Source: Thermoanaerobaculia bacterium
GTDB lineage: Bacteria; Acidobacteriota; Thermoanaerobaculia; UBA5066
Direction of reading: 5' to 3'
DNA length: 17,324 bases
Assembly: GCA_023717585.1 (NCBI GenBank)
Contig: JAMQPJ010000509.1
Location: forward strand, 1-17,324
Under the pieces are notes generated by a model that saw nothing but the letters and a program-made list of their open reading frames with translations, was not told where the DNA came from and searched no databases. Positions 1 through 6,900 of this stretch are shown here, one piece after another (within the stretch, counting starts at the first letter, position 1; the number at the start of each line of letters is the position of its first letter). The position numbers were made by a program, and so were the translations under genes.

Positions 1-946
1 GCGCTCGCCAGGCTCCGAGGAGCACGAGGACTCCCGTCGCGAGGAGCAGCGGCGCGCTGCCGTAGAGGTGCGCGACCTGGTGCGGATTGGGGTCTCCGAT
101 CACGAGCAGGCGCCGAGGGTCGAGGTTGGCCGCGAGCTGCGACAGGAAATCGCGGGCCACGGCCGCCCCGCCGCGCGGCGCGCCGAGGTACGACACGGCG
201 AGGAACCGTCCGGTCAACGCGCCCGGATACCGGAGGTGGAAGAGCCCGATCGGGATCAGGAAGACCGCATACGGGATCCAGACGCGCGCAACCTCGAAGG
301 GGCGGGCACGCGTGACGAAGCACGCCAGCGCAAGCGCCAGCAGCGGCCCGAGCAGGCGGCCGGTCGAGTAGCCGTAGGTCAGGAGCGCGAGGGCCGCCGC
401 GATCGCCACCCCGTCGCCCCGGCTCCAGCGGCTTCTTTCCACGGCCCGGCGCACCGCCAGCAGGAAGAGTGCGACGGCCAGCGGGTAGATCGCGATCTCC
501 AGCACCACGTGGCCGAGCCCGAAGAACCACGGCGTGAGAAGGGCCGAGAGACCGGTCAGGAGCGTGGCGTGAAGACGACGGGACAGCCGCCAGGCGAGGA
601 GCGCCAGCGCCAGCGCCGCTCCGACGACCAGGCCGGCGCTGAGCAGCCGCGCGGGGACGATGCCGGGCCCCGTCAGCCGGAAGAGGCCGGCGAGGAGATA
701 GACGTACACCGGGTTCTTGTACTCGCCGAAGGCGCGAAAGAAGAGGGGCCAGGGCTCGCCGTGCTCGTCGCGTCCCGTTTCGGCGACCGCGTGCGCGTTG
801 AAGGCGATGGACGACTCGTCGAGGTAGAACCCCGGCGGGCTCTCTCCGACGCGCGCCGAGTAGAGAATCGCACCCGCGAGCGCCAGCACGAGAAGGGCGA
901 GAGCAAGACGGGCGCGGTCCGGGCGCTTCGGCTCGGAATCCTGCAC
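1..946 (-). CDS. GT39-like membrane glycosyltransferase, 3' end outside window
   Basis: I translated this reading frame by hand. It opens with a GTG at 946 and stays free of stops to the window edge, about 315 residues. After a short charged N-terminus there is a hydrophobic segment (about residues 12-30), then a lumen-side loop with YLDESS (acidic pair D43-E44) and a conserved-looking stretch ending in GEYKNPVYVYLL, followed by many Ala/Leu-rich membrane segments and a YGYSTGR motif. An acidic pair in the first extracytoplasmic loop is typical of GT-C enzymes of the GT39/ArnT type, which transfer a sugar from a polyprenyl phosphate to lipid, glycan or protein. The acceptor cannot be told from sequence. 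The gene is divergent from the next glycosyltransferase, with only 17 bp between start codons. An ATG at 964 on this strand reaches a stop after five codons, so GTG 946 is the most likely start. The missing 3' part should hold the last membrane segments and any C-terminal domain. Confidence 0.8.
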   Translation of the reverse strand, partial: MQDSEPKRPDRARLALALLVLALAGAILYSARVGESPPGFYLDESSIAFNAHAVAETGRDEHGEPWPLFFRAFGEYKNPVYVYLLAGLFRLTGPGIVPARLLSAGLVVGAALALALLAWRLSRRLHATLLTGLSALLTPWFFGLGHVVLEIAIYPLAVALFLLAVRRAVERSRWSRGDGVAIAAALALLTYGYSTGRLLGPLLALALACFVTRARPFEVARVWIPYAVFLIPIGLFHLRYPGALTGRFLAVSYLGAPRGGAAVARDFLSQLAANLDPRRLLVIGDPNPHQVAHLYGSAPLLLATGVLVLLGAWRA

Positions 947-948
947 GC

Positions 949-954
949 TAGACT
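949..954 (+). promoter_or_regulatory. -10-like box TAGACT, 9 nt before ATG 964
   Basis: TAGACT ends 9 nt upstream of the ATG at 964. There is no Shine-Dalgarno sequence between box and start. With normal spacing from -10 to the transcription start, the mRNA would begin only a few bases before the ATG. The same hexamer at the same distance precedes mtnB on the other strand. Confidence 0.35.
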
Positions 955-963
955 CCGCCCGTC

Positions 964-3108
964 ATGTCCGAAGCGCCGGCACACGCGGGGGGCAGGCCCC
1001 TGACGTCGCTGGCGGCCGTGCTCCTCCTGGCCGGAATGGGCGGCGTCCTCCTGCGCACGATCGCTCTCAAGAGCATCACGAACGACGAGATCGTCCACAT
1101 ACCGGCAGGCTATTCCTACCTCACCGAGCGCGACTTCGCCATCAACAACGAGCACCCGCCGCTCGTCAAGGCCTGGGCGGCCCTTCCTCTCCTGGCGATC
1201 GGCCGCGACCTTCCGCCGCCAACCGCCACGGTGGGCGACACCCAGATCCGCACGTGGAACACCATGGAACGCTTCTGGGCCGCGAGCCAGCCGCGATTCC
1301 GGGCCGTCTGTTTCTGGACGCGCGCCATGATGGTACCGGTCACCCTGGCCCTCGGATGGCTCGTCTTTTCGGCGTGCCGCAGGCGGTTCGGGGACCGCGC
1401 CGCGCTGTTCGCGGTCGCGCTCTTCTGTCTCGAGCCGACCGTGCTCGCGCACGGACGCGTCGTGCATACCGACGTCGCGGCGGCGCTCGCCTGGTTCCTG
1501 GCCTGGGAGCGTCTCTGGGCCTATCTCCGGGGTCCGAGCGCGAGGCGCGCGCTGCTCGTCGGCGCGGCCACCGGCCTGGCGCTGGGGATCAAGTTCTCGC
1601 TCGTGCTCCTGCCCGCCATCCTGCTCGTGGTATTCGTCTTCCACTTGTGGACCGCTCCCCGTCGTGAAACGCCTCGGCCACGCCTGGCGGCTCACGGGCT
1701 GATGGCCGCCGTCGTCATCCTGCTCGTGGTCAACGCGAGCTACGCCTTCCGGCGCCCGCCGCTCCTCCCCGCGGATAGAAAGTGGGTGGAGACGCGGAGC
1801 CCGTCGATCGCGGGAGTCGTCACCGACGGCATCGCCCGGCTCTCACCGGTCCTGCCCACGTATTTCTCGTTCGGCATTTACCAGGTCTGGCTCCACAACC
1901 GCGACGGTCACTCGACGTTCCTCCTCGGCCGGTACAGCGACGACGGCTGGCGCCTGTACTTTCCGATCGCCTTCGCGCTCAAGACGACGCTCGCTTTCCT
2001 GGCGGTGACGGCGGGCGCGTTGCTCTGGGGTTCGTGGCGCGCCCTCCGCCACCGGGACCGGCGATTCGTCGAGCTGCTCGTGCCGCTCGCCCTCTATGCG
2101 GCGCTCGCGATGAGCTCGCAAATCAACATCGGAATCCGGCACTTCCTGCCGGTGTACCCCTTCCTCTTCGTCCTCGGCGGCGCGGCTCTCGACCGGGTGT
2201 CGCGCCTGCGTCCCCCGGTCGCGGGCATCGCTCTGACTGTTCTGGCCCTCGGCGGCGCGTTCGCCGCGGTCGCGGGCGCGTTTCCGGACACCATGGGCTA
2301 CATGAACGAGCTGAGGAGGGGTCGCCCGGCGTGGCGCTATCTCGCCGACTCGAACGTCGAGTGGGGGGACGACGTCGTCGGGCTCGCCGATTTCCTGCGC
2401 GCGCGGGGCGAGACCGCGGTCCGCGGCCAGGTCGCGGCCGCCTGGGGAACCCTCCGGCGTTACGGGATCGAGTATCGCGACCTCTGCACCGAGTCGGGCG
2501 ATCCTCCCGCGCCCACGCGGTTCACGGCGATCGGCGCCTCCTCGCTGAACGGCGCCACGGTCCCGGGCGGATCCCCCGGCACCGGGCGGAGCACGACGGA
2601 GGAGCGGGTCAACTTCTTCGCCGCCTATCGCGCGCGTCCGCCCGTCGCGGTCCTGGGCAAGACGATTTACGTTTACGAGGACTGGCCCCTGCCGCCACCC
2701 ACGCCCCCGCGGCACCTTCCGCTCGCGGAGGGGGAGTTTCGCGGAGGAATTCGCATCGCCACGGCCGTGCACCGGATGGCCGCGGGTCAGCAGGAGATCC
2801 TCCGCGTCGTGATCGTCAACTCCAGCCGCACCGTGTGGCTCGCGACCGCGCGTGGCGTGGGCGCGATGAACGTACGCCTCGGCAACCACTGGCGGGACGC
2901 GAGCGGGCGGCTGCTCGTGAACGACGACGCCCGCGCGCGTCTCACGAAGGACCTCGCGCCCGGCGAGGAGATCGAGCTGCCGCTGGCCGTCAACGCCCCG
3001 CGGGAACCAGGCGACTACGTTCTCGAGCTCGATCTCCTCCAGGAGGGAATCGCCTGGTTCGGCGACAAGGGTGCGCCGACCGTGAGGCTGCCCGTGAAGG
3101 TGGAGTGA
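964..3108 (+). CDS. GT39/PMT-like membrane glycosyltransferase with C-terminal beta-sandwich domain
   Basis: This 714-residue polytopic protein starts with a membrane segment (about 13-33) followed by the loop ITNDEIVHIPAGYSYL, with the acidic pair D41-E42, and by NNEHPPLVK (61-69). Both are hallmarks of GT-C enzymes of the PMT/GT39 type that use dolichyl- or polyprenyl-phosphate sugars at the outer face of the membrane. Further hydrophobic segments run to about residue 440. A soluble part follows, and the last ~130 residues (about 585-714) form a beta-rich domain with VRLGNHWRDASG, LAPGEEIELPLAV and YVLELDLLQEGIAWF. Such Ig-like tails occur in other bacterial glycosyltransferase and polysaccharide-linked proteins. 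The substrate and acceptor are unknown. The neighbouring divergent gene is of the same superfamily, so the two may act on one glycan. The start at 964 follows a -10-like box and has no clear ribosome binding site. Confidence 0.85.
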   Translation: MSEAPAHAGGRPLTSLAAVLLLAGMGGVLLRTIALKSITNDEIVHIPAGYSYLTERDFAINNEHPPLVKAWAALPLLAIGRDLPPPTATVGDTQIRTWNTMERFWAASQPRFRAVCFWTRAMMVPVTLALGWLVFSACRRRFGDRAALFAVALFCLEPTVLAHGRVVHTDVAAALAWFLAWERLWAYLRGPSARRALLVGAATGLALGIKFSLVLLPAILLVVFVFHLWTAPRRETPRPRLAAHGLMAAVVILLVVNASYAFRRPPLLPADRKWVETRSPSIAGVVTDGIARLSPVLPTYFSFGIYQVWLHNRDGHSTFLLGRYSDDGWRLYFPIAFALKTTLAFLAVTAGALLWGSWRALRHRDRRFVELLVPLALYAALAMSSQINIGIRHFLPVYPFLFVLGGAALDRVSRLRPPVAGIALTVLALGGAFAAVAGAFPDTMGYMNELRRGRPAWRYLADSNVEWGDDVVGLADFLRARGETAVRGQVAAAWGTLRRYGIEYRDLCTESGDPPAPTRFTAIGASSLNGATVPGGSPGTGRSTTEERVNFFAAYRARPPVAVLGKTIYVYEDWPLPPPTPPRHLPLAEGEFRGGIRIATAVHRMAAGQQEILRVVIVNSSRTVWLATARGVGAMNVRLGNHWRDASGRLLVNDDARARLTKDLAPGEEIELPLAVNAPREPGDYVLELDLLQEGIAWFGDKGAPTVRLPVKVE

Positions 3109-3130
3109 GCGGAGCCCTGAAGGCGCCGGA

Positions 3131-3136
3131 TACAAT
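3131..3136 (+). promoter_or_regulatory. -10 box TACAAT upstream of the kinase-head remnant and selenoprotein
   Basis: TACAAT ends 12 nt before the ATG at 3149 and is embedded in GGATACAAT. The kinase gene at 3856 has the matching GGATAGAAT 11 nt before its ATG, and the two flanks are similar up to the start codon. I infer that this is the promoter of the downstream selenoprotein gene. No clear -35 box was identified. Confidence 0.5.
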
Positions 3137-3148
3137 TCGTGGCAACTC

Positions 3149-3196
3149 ATGTCTCCTTCCGCGGGTGCCCGGCTCGGGCCTTATGAGGCGGTGTGA
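3149..3196 (+). pseudogene. 15-codon fragment resembling a Ser/Thr kinase N-terminus (remnant or leader peptide)
   Basis: An ATG at 3149 opens a frame reading MSPSAGARLGPYEAV and then TGA (3194-3196). The intact kinase at 3856 starts MTLSPGTRLGSYEIL. The two align without gaps over 15 residues with 8 identities (M, S, G, R, L, G, Y, E), and both are preceded by GGATA(C/G)AAT at nearly the same distance. After the fifteenth codon the resemblance ends abruptly and no kinase motifs follow. The simplest reading is a fossil of a kinase gene head, or a duplicated promoter-plus-start module, now placed in front of the selenoprotein gene. It may still be translated as a leader peptide: its stop lies 7 nt before ATG 3204 and overlaps the region of ATG 3183, so ribosomes could reinitiate on the downstream gene. 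Nothing shows that the peptide itself has a function. Confidence 0.5.
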
Positions 3197-3824
3197 GCGC
3201 TCGATGAGACGCTCGCTGCGCTGGGCCGCGTTCGCATCGGTGTCCTTCGTCGTGATCGGCGCCGCCACAATCGCCTGGATGAAGCTCGCGCCCAGGCCGA
3301 CTCCGGCGGGCCAGGCAGCCCTCACAAGGCTCGACGAGAAGACCTTCGGGCAGCTCCGCGAAGCCTTCAACGCGTCCGCTGACCGAACGCGAGTCGTCGC
3401 GCTCCTCTCCCCGACGTGACCCGTCTGCGTGCGGGGGGCCTCCGCACTTCAGAAAGTAATCGAGAAGCGGCCGGACGCGAAGCTGAAGGTGCTTGTCGTC
3501 TGGCTGCCGGTCGTCAAGAGCGACATCGCACCGCCAACGAAGGGCGTGCTCGGGCGGCTGAAGGACACGCGCGCGACGCAATTCTGGGACGAGAAACGCC
3601 TCACCTCCGGCGCGATCTTCCAGGCGGTCGCCGAGAACCCGAAGTGGATGAAGCCGGGTGAGACGGAGCTCTGCTGGGGCCAGAAAGTCGTCTGGGATTT
3701 CGTCGCCGTGTTCGCCGCAGGCGCGCGATGGGAAAAGCTGATCCCGCCACCGGCCTACTACGGCTTCCCCGTGGTCGAGGCGATCGACGGGCTCGAAAAG
3801 AGCCTGAGCGAGGGCGGGAGCTGA
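3183..3824 (+). CDS. membrane-anchored thioredoxin-like selenoprotein (UxxC), TGA at 3417-3419 read as Sec
   Basis: Read through one in-frame TGA (3417-3419), this gene encodes 213 residues with selenocysteine at position 79. The N-terminus has a positively charged start and a hydrophobic segment (about residues 15-33), so the rest should face the periplasm. The core reads TRVVALLSPT-U-PVC-VRGASALQKVIEKR and then KLKVLVVWLPV: a beta strand, a UxxC turn at the start of a helix, and a second beta strand, as in thioredoxin folds. The TGA takes the place of the first cysteine of a CPVC motif. The frame, base composition and fold continue unchanged across it, and a SECIS-like hairpin follows directly. 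The family appears to be an uncharacterised thioredoxin-like group; a thiol-disulfide or peroxide-type redox role is inferred. The C-terminal half (CWGQKVVWDFVAVF, then IPPPAYYGFPV) looks intact. The first in-frame ATG, 3183, was chosen. ATG 3204 (206 residues, Sec72) is an equally good alternative that begins MRRSLRW. The alternative view, a pseudogene with a nonsense mutation, would be a coincidence at exactly this codon. Confidence 0.85.
3417..3453 (+). promoter_or_regulatory. candidate bacterial SECIS element: UGA plus two-tier hairpin
   Basis: The UGA (3417-3419) is followed by a perfect 6-bp stem, GTGCGG (3429-3434) with CCGCAC (3442-3447), capped by the loop GGGGCCT (3435-3441). Below it, after a 1x2 internal loop (3428 / 3448-3449), a second 4-bp stem forms between TCTG (3424-3427) and CAGA (3450-3453). 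The loop starts with G, as expected for bacterial SECIS elements, where a guanosine in the first two loop positions contacts SelB. Fifteen nucleotides separate the UGA from the loop, at the short end of the known spacing. The hairpin lies within codons that also encode the helix after the redox motif, so its structure is kept in coding sequence. Confidence 0.75.
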
Positions 3825-3838
3825 AGAGTCGCCGCGGA

Positions 3839-3844
3839 TAGAAT
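3839..3844 (+). promoter_or_regulatory. -10 box TAGAAT, 11 nt before kinase ATG
   Basis: TAGAAT lies in GGATAGAAT, 11 nt upstream of the ATG at 3856. There is no purine-rich ribosome binding site before the ATG. The arrangement copies that at 3131-3136. It overlaps the 31-bp gap after the selenoprotein stop, which suggests that the kinase has its own promoter and a very short leader. Confidence 0.5.
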
Positions 3845-3855
3845 CTGTCGACTTC

Positions 3856-6465
3856 ATGACACTCTCCCCCGGCACCCGTCTCGGTTCCTACGAGATCCTC
3901 GCTTCTCTCGGCGCGGGAGGGATGGGAGAGGTCTACAAGGCGAAAGACCCGAAGCTCGCGAGAGACGTTGCGATCAAGGTCCTGCCCGAAGATTTCTTAG
4001 AAGGTGAAGAGCGGAGAGAGCGCTTCGAGCGGGAAGCGAAGCTGCTCGCCGCGCTGAACCACCCGAACATCGCCGCCGTCTATTCGTTCGAAGATACGGG
4101 GGGGAGTCCGATTCTCGTCATGGAGCTCCTCGAGGGCGAGTCGCTCCGGGCGCGCCTCGCGTACGGGGCCCTGCCCCCGCGCAAGGCGACGGAGCTCGCG
4201 ATCCAGATGGCCGAGGGTCTGGGCGCGGCGCACGAGAGGGGCGTCGTCCATCGCGACCTGAAGCCCGAGAACCTCTGGATCACGAAGGACGGCCGCCTCA
4301 AGATCCTCGACTTCGGCCTCGCGAAGCAGGTCGGCGCGAGGGGATCGGGGTCGGAGTCGAACGCGCCGACCGCCGCGCCCACCCCGGGCCTCCTCACCGA
4401 TCGCGGAATGATCCTCGGCACGCTCGGCTACATGAGCCCCGAGCAGGTGCGCGGCGAAGCCGTGGACGGGCGCTCCGACATCTTCAGCTTCGGCGTCGTG
4501 CTGTTCGAGATGCTCACGGCCCGGCGCGCCTTCGCGCGCGACACCGCGAGCGACACCCTCGCCGCGATCCTGCGCGACGACCCTCCGGAGATCGAGGGCA
4601 CGGGCCGGCCCATCCCCCCCGGACTGCACCAGATCGTGAACCACTGCCTCGAGAAGCGTCCCGAGGAGCGGTTCCATTCGGCCCACGACCTCGGCTTCGC
4701 GCTGCAAAACCTGTCGTCGGCGGAGGGCTCCGCGGCTCCGATCACGGCGCCCTTCGCCCCGCAGAACCGCCGGACGACCTGGATCTGGGGCGCTCTCGCG
4801 GCGGCGCTCGTCGCCGGCGCGGGACTCGCCGGCTGGTTGCTCCGGGGCGGGCCCGCGCCGCTCCCGTCGTTCCGTCCCCTCACGAACGAGCGCGGCACTC
4901 TCAGCGCCGCGCGCTTCGTGCCGAACTCGCCCGAGATCGTCTACAGCGCCCAGTGGGCGGGGGGCGCGTCCCAGTGGTACGCGCGTCGCCTCGACCAGCC
5001 CGGCACCCGCCCGCTGCCCGGCAGCGAAGGCATCCTGCTTTCCGTGTCGGCTGCGGGCGAGGGGGTCGGCCTCGCGCGACCCTACCTCTCCCACGGCGTC
5101 CAGGTCGGCAGTCTCTTCGGCTTGCCGCTCGCGGGAGGCGCGCAGCGCGAGTGGGTGTCCTCCGGCGTCTGGGGGGCCTGCCAGGGGTCCCGACCCGGCG
5201 AGCTCGCGGCGGTGATCGGAGAGTACAGTGGGGAGATCCGGCTCGAATGGCCCCTCGGGCAGGTCGTGTTCAAGGCGCTCGACGTCCTGCGCAGCCCGAA
5301 GATCCGCGGCGATCTCCTCGCGTTCTTCCAGGAGCAGGGAGACAACACCGAGGACGGGAACCTCAACCTCGTGGACAGGATCGGCAAGGTTCGCGCGCTG
5401 ACGGCGGTGCGGGGTTTCACGGGCCTCGCCTGGGGTCCGCGCGGAGACGAGATCTGGGTCTCGACGTACCGGGACGGCGAGAGCCGCCTCTTCGCCGTGA
5501 GTCTCTCCGGCGGGACGCGCACCCTGCTGCGCCACGCCGGGCGGCTCGAGCTGCAGGACGTGGACGCTGCGGGACGTGTGCTCGCGGCGTTCCACTCGTA
5601 CCAGCGCCAGACGTTCGGGCGCGCTCGCGGGGAAACCCGGGACCGGGACCTCGGCTGGCTCGATGCCCAGGCCACGATGGGCCTGACCGCCGACGGAAGC
5701 GCGGCGCTCCTCGCGCCGCTCGGCGAATGGTCGCGCGTGGACGGCACGGTGTATCTGCGGCCGCTTTCCGGGGCGCCCGCGCAGGCGCTCGGCCTCGGAC
5801 AGCGCCAGTCGACGATCTCCGCGGACGGGAAGTGGGTGATGACCTGCACGAACGAGCCGACTTTCTCCGTCGTGGCCATTCCGACCGGCGGCGGCGCGCC
5901 TCGCCGCGTCCCGATCCCGGACTTCGCCGGCAACGACCTGCGCGTGGACCTCCTGCCGGACGGCAGGACCGCGATCATCTGGGGCCGACGCCACCGGGAG
6001 GCGTTCGCCTTTTACGCCCTCGACCTCGATTCCGGCAACGTCCGGAAGATCTCTGCCTCCGGGACGTCGCCGTTCGCGTACCAGAGCCTGCTGTCGCCCG
6101 ACGGCCGATGGATCGCCTACGTACACGCCGGAGGCGGGAAGGACGGCGCGCTCCCCATCGAGATCGCCCGCACCGACGGAACGGCGGTCCGGGCGGTCTT
6201 CTCTCTTCCGCGCAGCGAGGCGGTCTCGGGGTGGGGCCCCGATTCGTCGAGCCTGACGGTGTGGGACCGCAACAAGGTGCCCGCGGAGATGGATCGGGTG
6301 GACCTCGCGACGGGAAAACGCACGCGCATCCTAACCGTTCTGCCCGCGGACCCCGTCGGGATCCCGGGCATCCAGGGGATCCAGGTCACCCCCGACGCCA
6401 GCGCCTATACGTACAACGTCACGCGCAAGCTCTCGGAGCTCTATCTCGTCGAAGGGCTCAAGTGA
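3856..6465 (+). CDS. PknB-type Ser/Thr protein kinase with TolB/WD40-like propeller sensor
   Basis: This 869-residue protein has a complete eukaryotic-like kinase domain (about 13-285): glycine loop LGAGGMGEV (18-26), VAIK with K41, helix-C E60, HRDLKPEN (132-139, catalytic D134), DFG (152-154), activation segment with GTLGYMSPE (188-196) and SDIFSFGVV. All catalytic residues are present. One membrane segment follows (about 308-328), then a ~540-residue region of repeated WD/TolB-like blades (for example LSPDGRWIAYV, ISADGKWVMTC, WGPRGDEIWVS). Such proteins span the cytoplasmic membrane, with the kinase inside and a propeller outside that probably binds a ligand or protein. Substrates are unknown. 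Start ATG 3856 fits the family start (M-x-L-x-x-G-x-R-L-G-x-Y) and the -10 box at 3839. It follows the selenoprotein by 31 bp and is probably transcribed from its own promoter. Confidence 0.95.
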   Translation: MTLSPGTRLGSYEILASLGAGGMGEVYKAKDPKLARDVAIKVLPEDFLEGEERRERFEREAKLLAALNHPNIAAVYSFEDTGGSPILVMELLEGESLRARLAYGALPPRKATELAIQMAEGLGAAHERGVVHRDLKPENLWITKDGRLKILDFGLAKQVGARGSGSESNAPTAAPTPGLLTDRGMILGTLGYMSPEQVRGEAVDGRSDIFSFGVVLFEMLTARRAFARDTASDTLAAILRDDPPEIEGTGRPIPPGLHQIVNHCLEKRPEERFHSAHDLGFALQNLSSAEGSAAPITAPFAPQNRRTTWIWGALAAALVAGAGLAGWLLRGGPAPLPSFRPLTNERGTLSAARFVPNSPEIVYSAQWAGGASQWYARRLDQPGTRPLPGSEGILLSVSAAGEGVGLARPYLSHGVQVGSLFGLPLAGGAQREWVSSGVWGACQGSRPGELAAVIGEYSGEIRLEWPLGQVVFKALDVLRSPKIRGDLLAFFQEQGDNTEDGNLNLVDRIGKVRALTAVRGFTGLAWGPRGDEIWVSTYRDGESRLFAVSLSGGTRTLLRHAGRLELQDVDAAGRVLAAFHSYQRQTFGRARGETRDRDLGWLDAQATMGLTADGSAALLAPLGEWSRVDGTVYLRPLSGAPAQALGLGQRQSTISADGKWVMTCTNEPTFSVVAIPTGGGAPRRVPIPDFAGNDLRVDLLPDGRTAIIWGRRHREAFAFYALDLDSGNVRKISASGTSPFAYQSLLSPDGRWIAYVHAGGGKDGALPIEIARTDGTAVRAVFSLPRSEAVSGWGPDSSSLTVWDRNKVPAEMDRVDLATGKRTRILTVLPADPVGIPGIQGIQVTPDASAYTYNVTRKLSELYLVEGLK

Positions 6466-6503
6466 TCGTCCGCCTTGAGCAGCTCGCGAGGATTCGAATC
6501 GCA

Positions 6504-6509
6504 TATCAT
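6504..6509 (+). promoter_or_regulatory. -10-like box TATCAT, 6 nt before ATG 6516
   Basis: TATCAT ends 6 nt before the ATG at 6516, so transcription would start at or next to the A of the start codon. There is no ribosome binding site. The mRNA is predicted to be leaderless. Confidence 0.35.
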
Positions 6510-6515
6510 TTGCAC

Positions 6516-6887
6516 ATGAACACCGAAAAGACCCGGTACGGTGCCGCGGGGGCCGCGGCGGCGTTCTCTCTTTTCCTCGTTTGCGTTCTCCCGGCGGCTC
6601 CGGCGCATGCCGCCCAGGAGATCTGGCTGGGAAGCGAGTCTGACCACTGCGGGGGCGTCCTACACTTGAAGAACCGCAACAACCAGTGGATCAAGATCGA
6701 ACGTGGAAACGTCACGAACGTGGATGTGGCCATCGACGGCAACGGCTACTGGTACTGGAGGTGCGGTAGCTCCAACGAAAAATCCCGCGGCACCCCCAAC
6801 TACCGGAACCGCGTCAAGAGGCTGAGGGTGCTGCACTCCGAGAACAGCCGCGACATCGTGTTTGACTGCTACGACCTCCTGAAGTAG
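6516..6887 (+). CDS. small secreted protein of unknown function
   Basis: This 123-residue protein has a clear Sec signal peptide: a short charged start, a hydrophobic core (about 10-27) and a likely cleavage after APAHA (residue 32), leaving a mature protein of about 91 residues. The mature part carries three cysteines (in DHCGG, WRCGS and FDCYD), an aromatic GNGYWYWRC stretch and many basic residues near the middle; no known domain is recognised. It reads like a small beta-rich periplasmic or extracellular protein. The odd number of cysteines in the mature part leaves at least one unpaired. The gene lies 50 bp after the kinase gene on the same strand and has its own -10-like box. It ends 13 bp before the convergent mtnC stop. 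The function is not known. Confidence 0.75.
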   Translation: MNTEKTRYGAAGAAAAFSLFLVCVLPAAPAHAAQEIWLGSESDHCGGVLHLKNRNNQWIKIERGNVTNVDVAIDGNGYWYWRCGSSNEKSRGTPNYRNRVKRLRVLHSENSRDIVFDCYDLLK

Positions 6888-6900
6888 CGCAGGCGCGCCC

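Noticed and set aside
68..1003. Plus-strand open frame of 311 codons at the left edge
   Set aside because: It is opposite the glycosyltransferase with membrane segments and a DE motif; the plus-strand product is charged, repetitive and without a fold.
1843..3150. Long antisense open frame opposite the second glycosyltransferase
   Set aside because: Its composition is low-complexity Arg/Glu/Val, with no recognisable motif. The plus-strand frame encodes a clear GT-C enzyme.
3183..3419. Two separate genes or a pseudogene (upstream ORF ending at TGA 3417, downstream ORF from GTG 3429)
   Set aside because: The break falls exactly on the first position of a CxxC motif, frame and fold continue, the GTG has no ribosome binding site and lies inside the hairpin, and a SECIS-like structure follows. 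Readthrough as Sec explains all of these.
3997..6126. Long antisense open frame opposite the kinase gene (709 codons)
   Set aside because: It is an artefact of high GC at third positions: Arg/Glu/Ala-rich, with no domain, and the plus-strand frame has complete kinase motifs and propeller blades.
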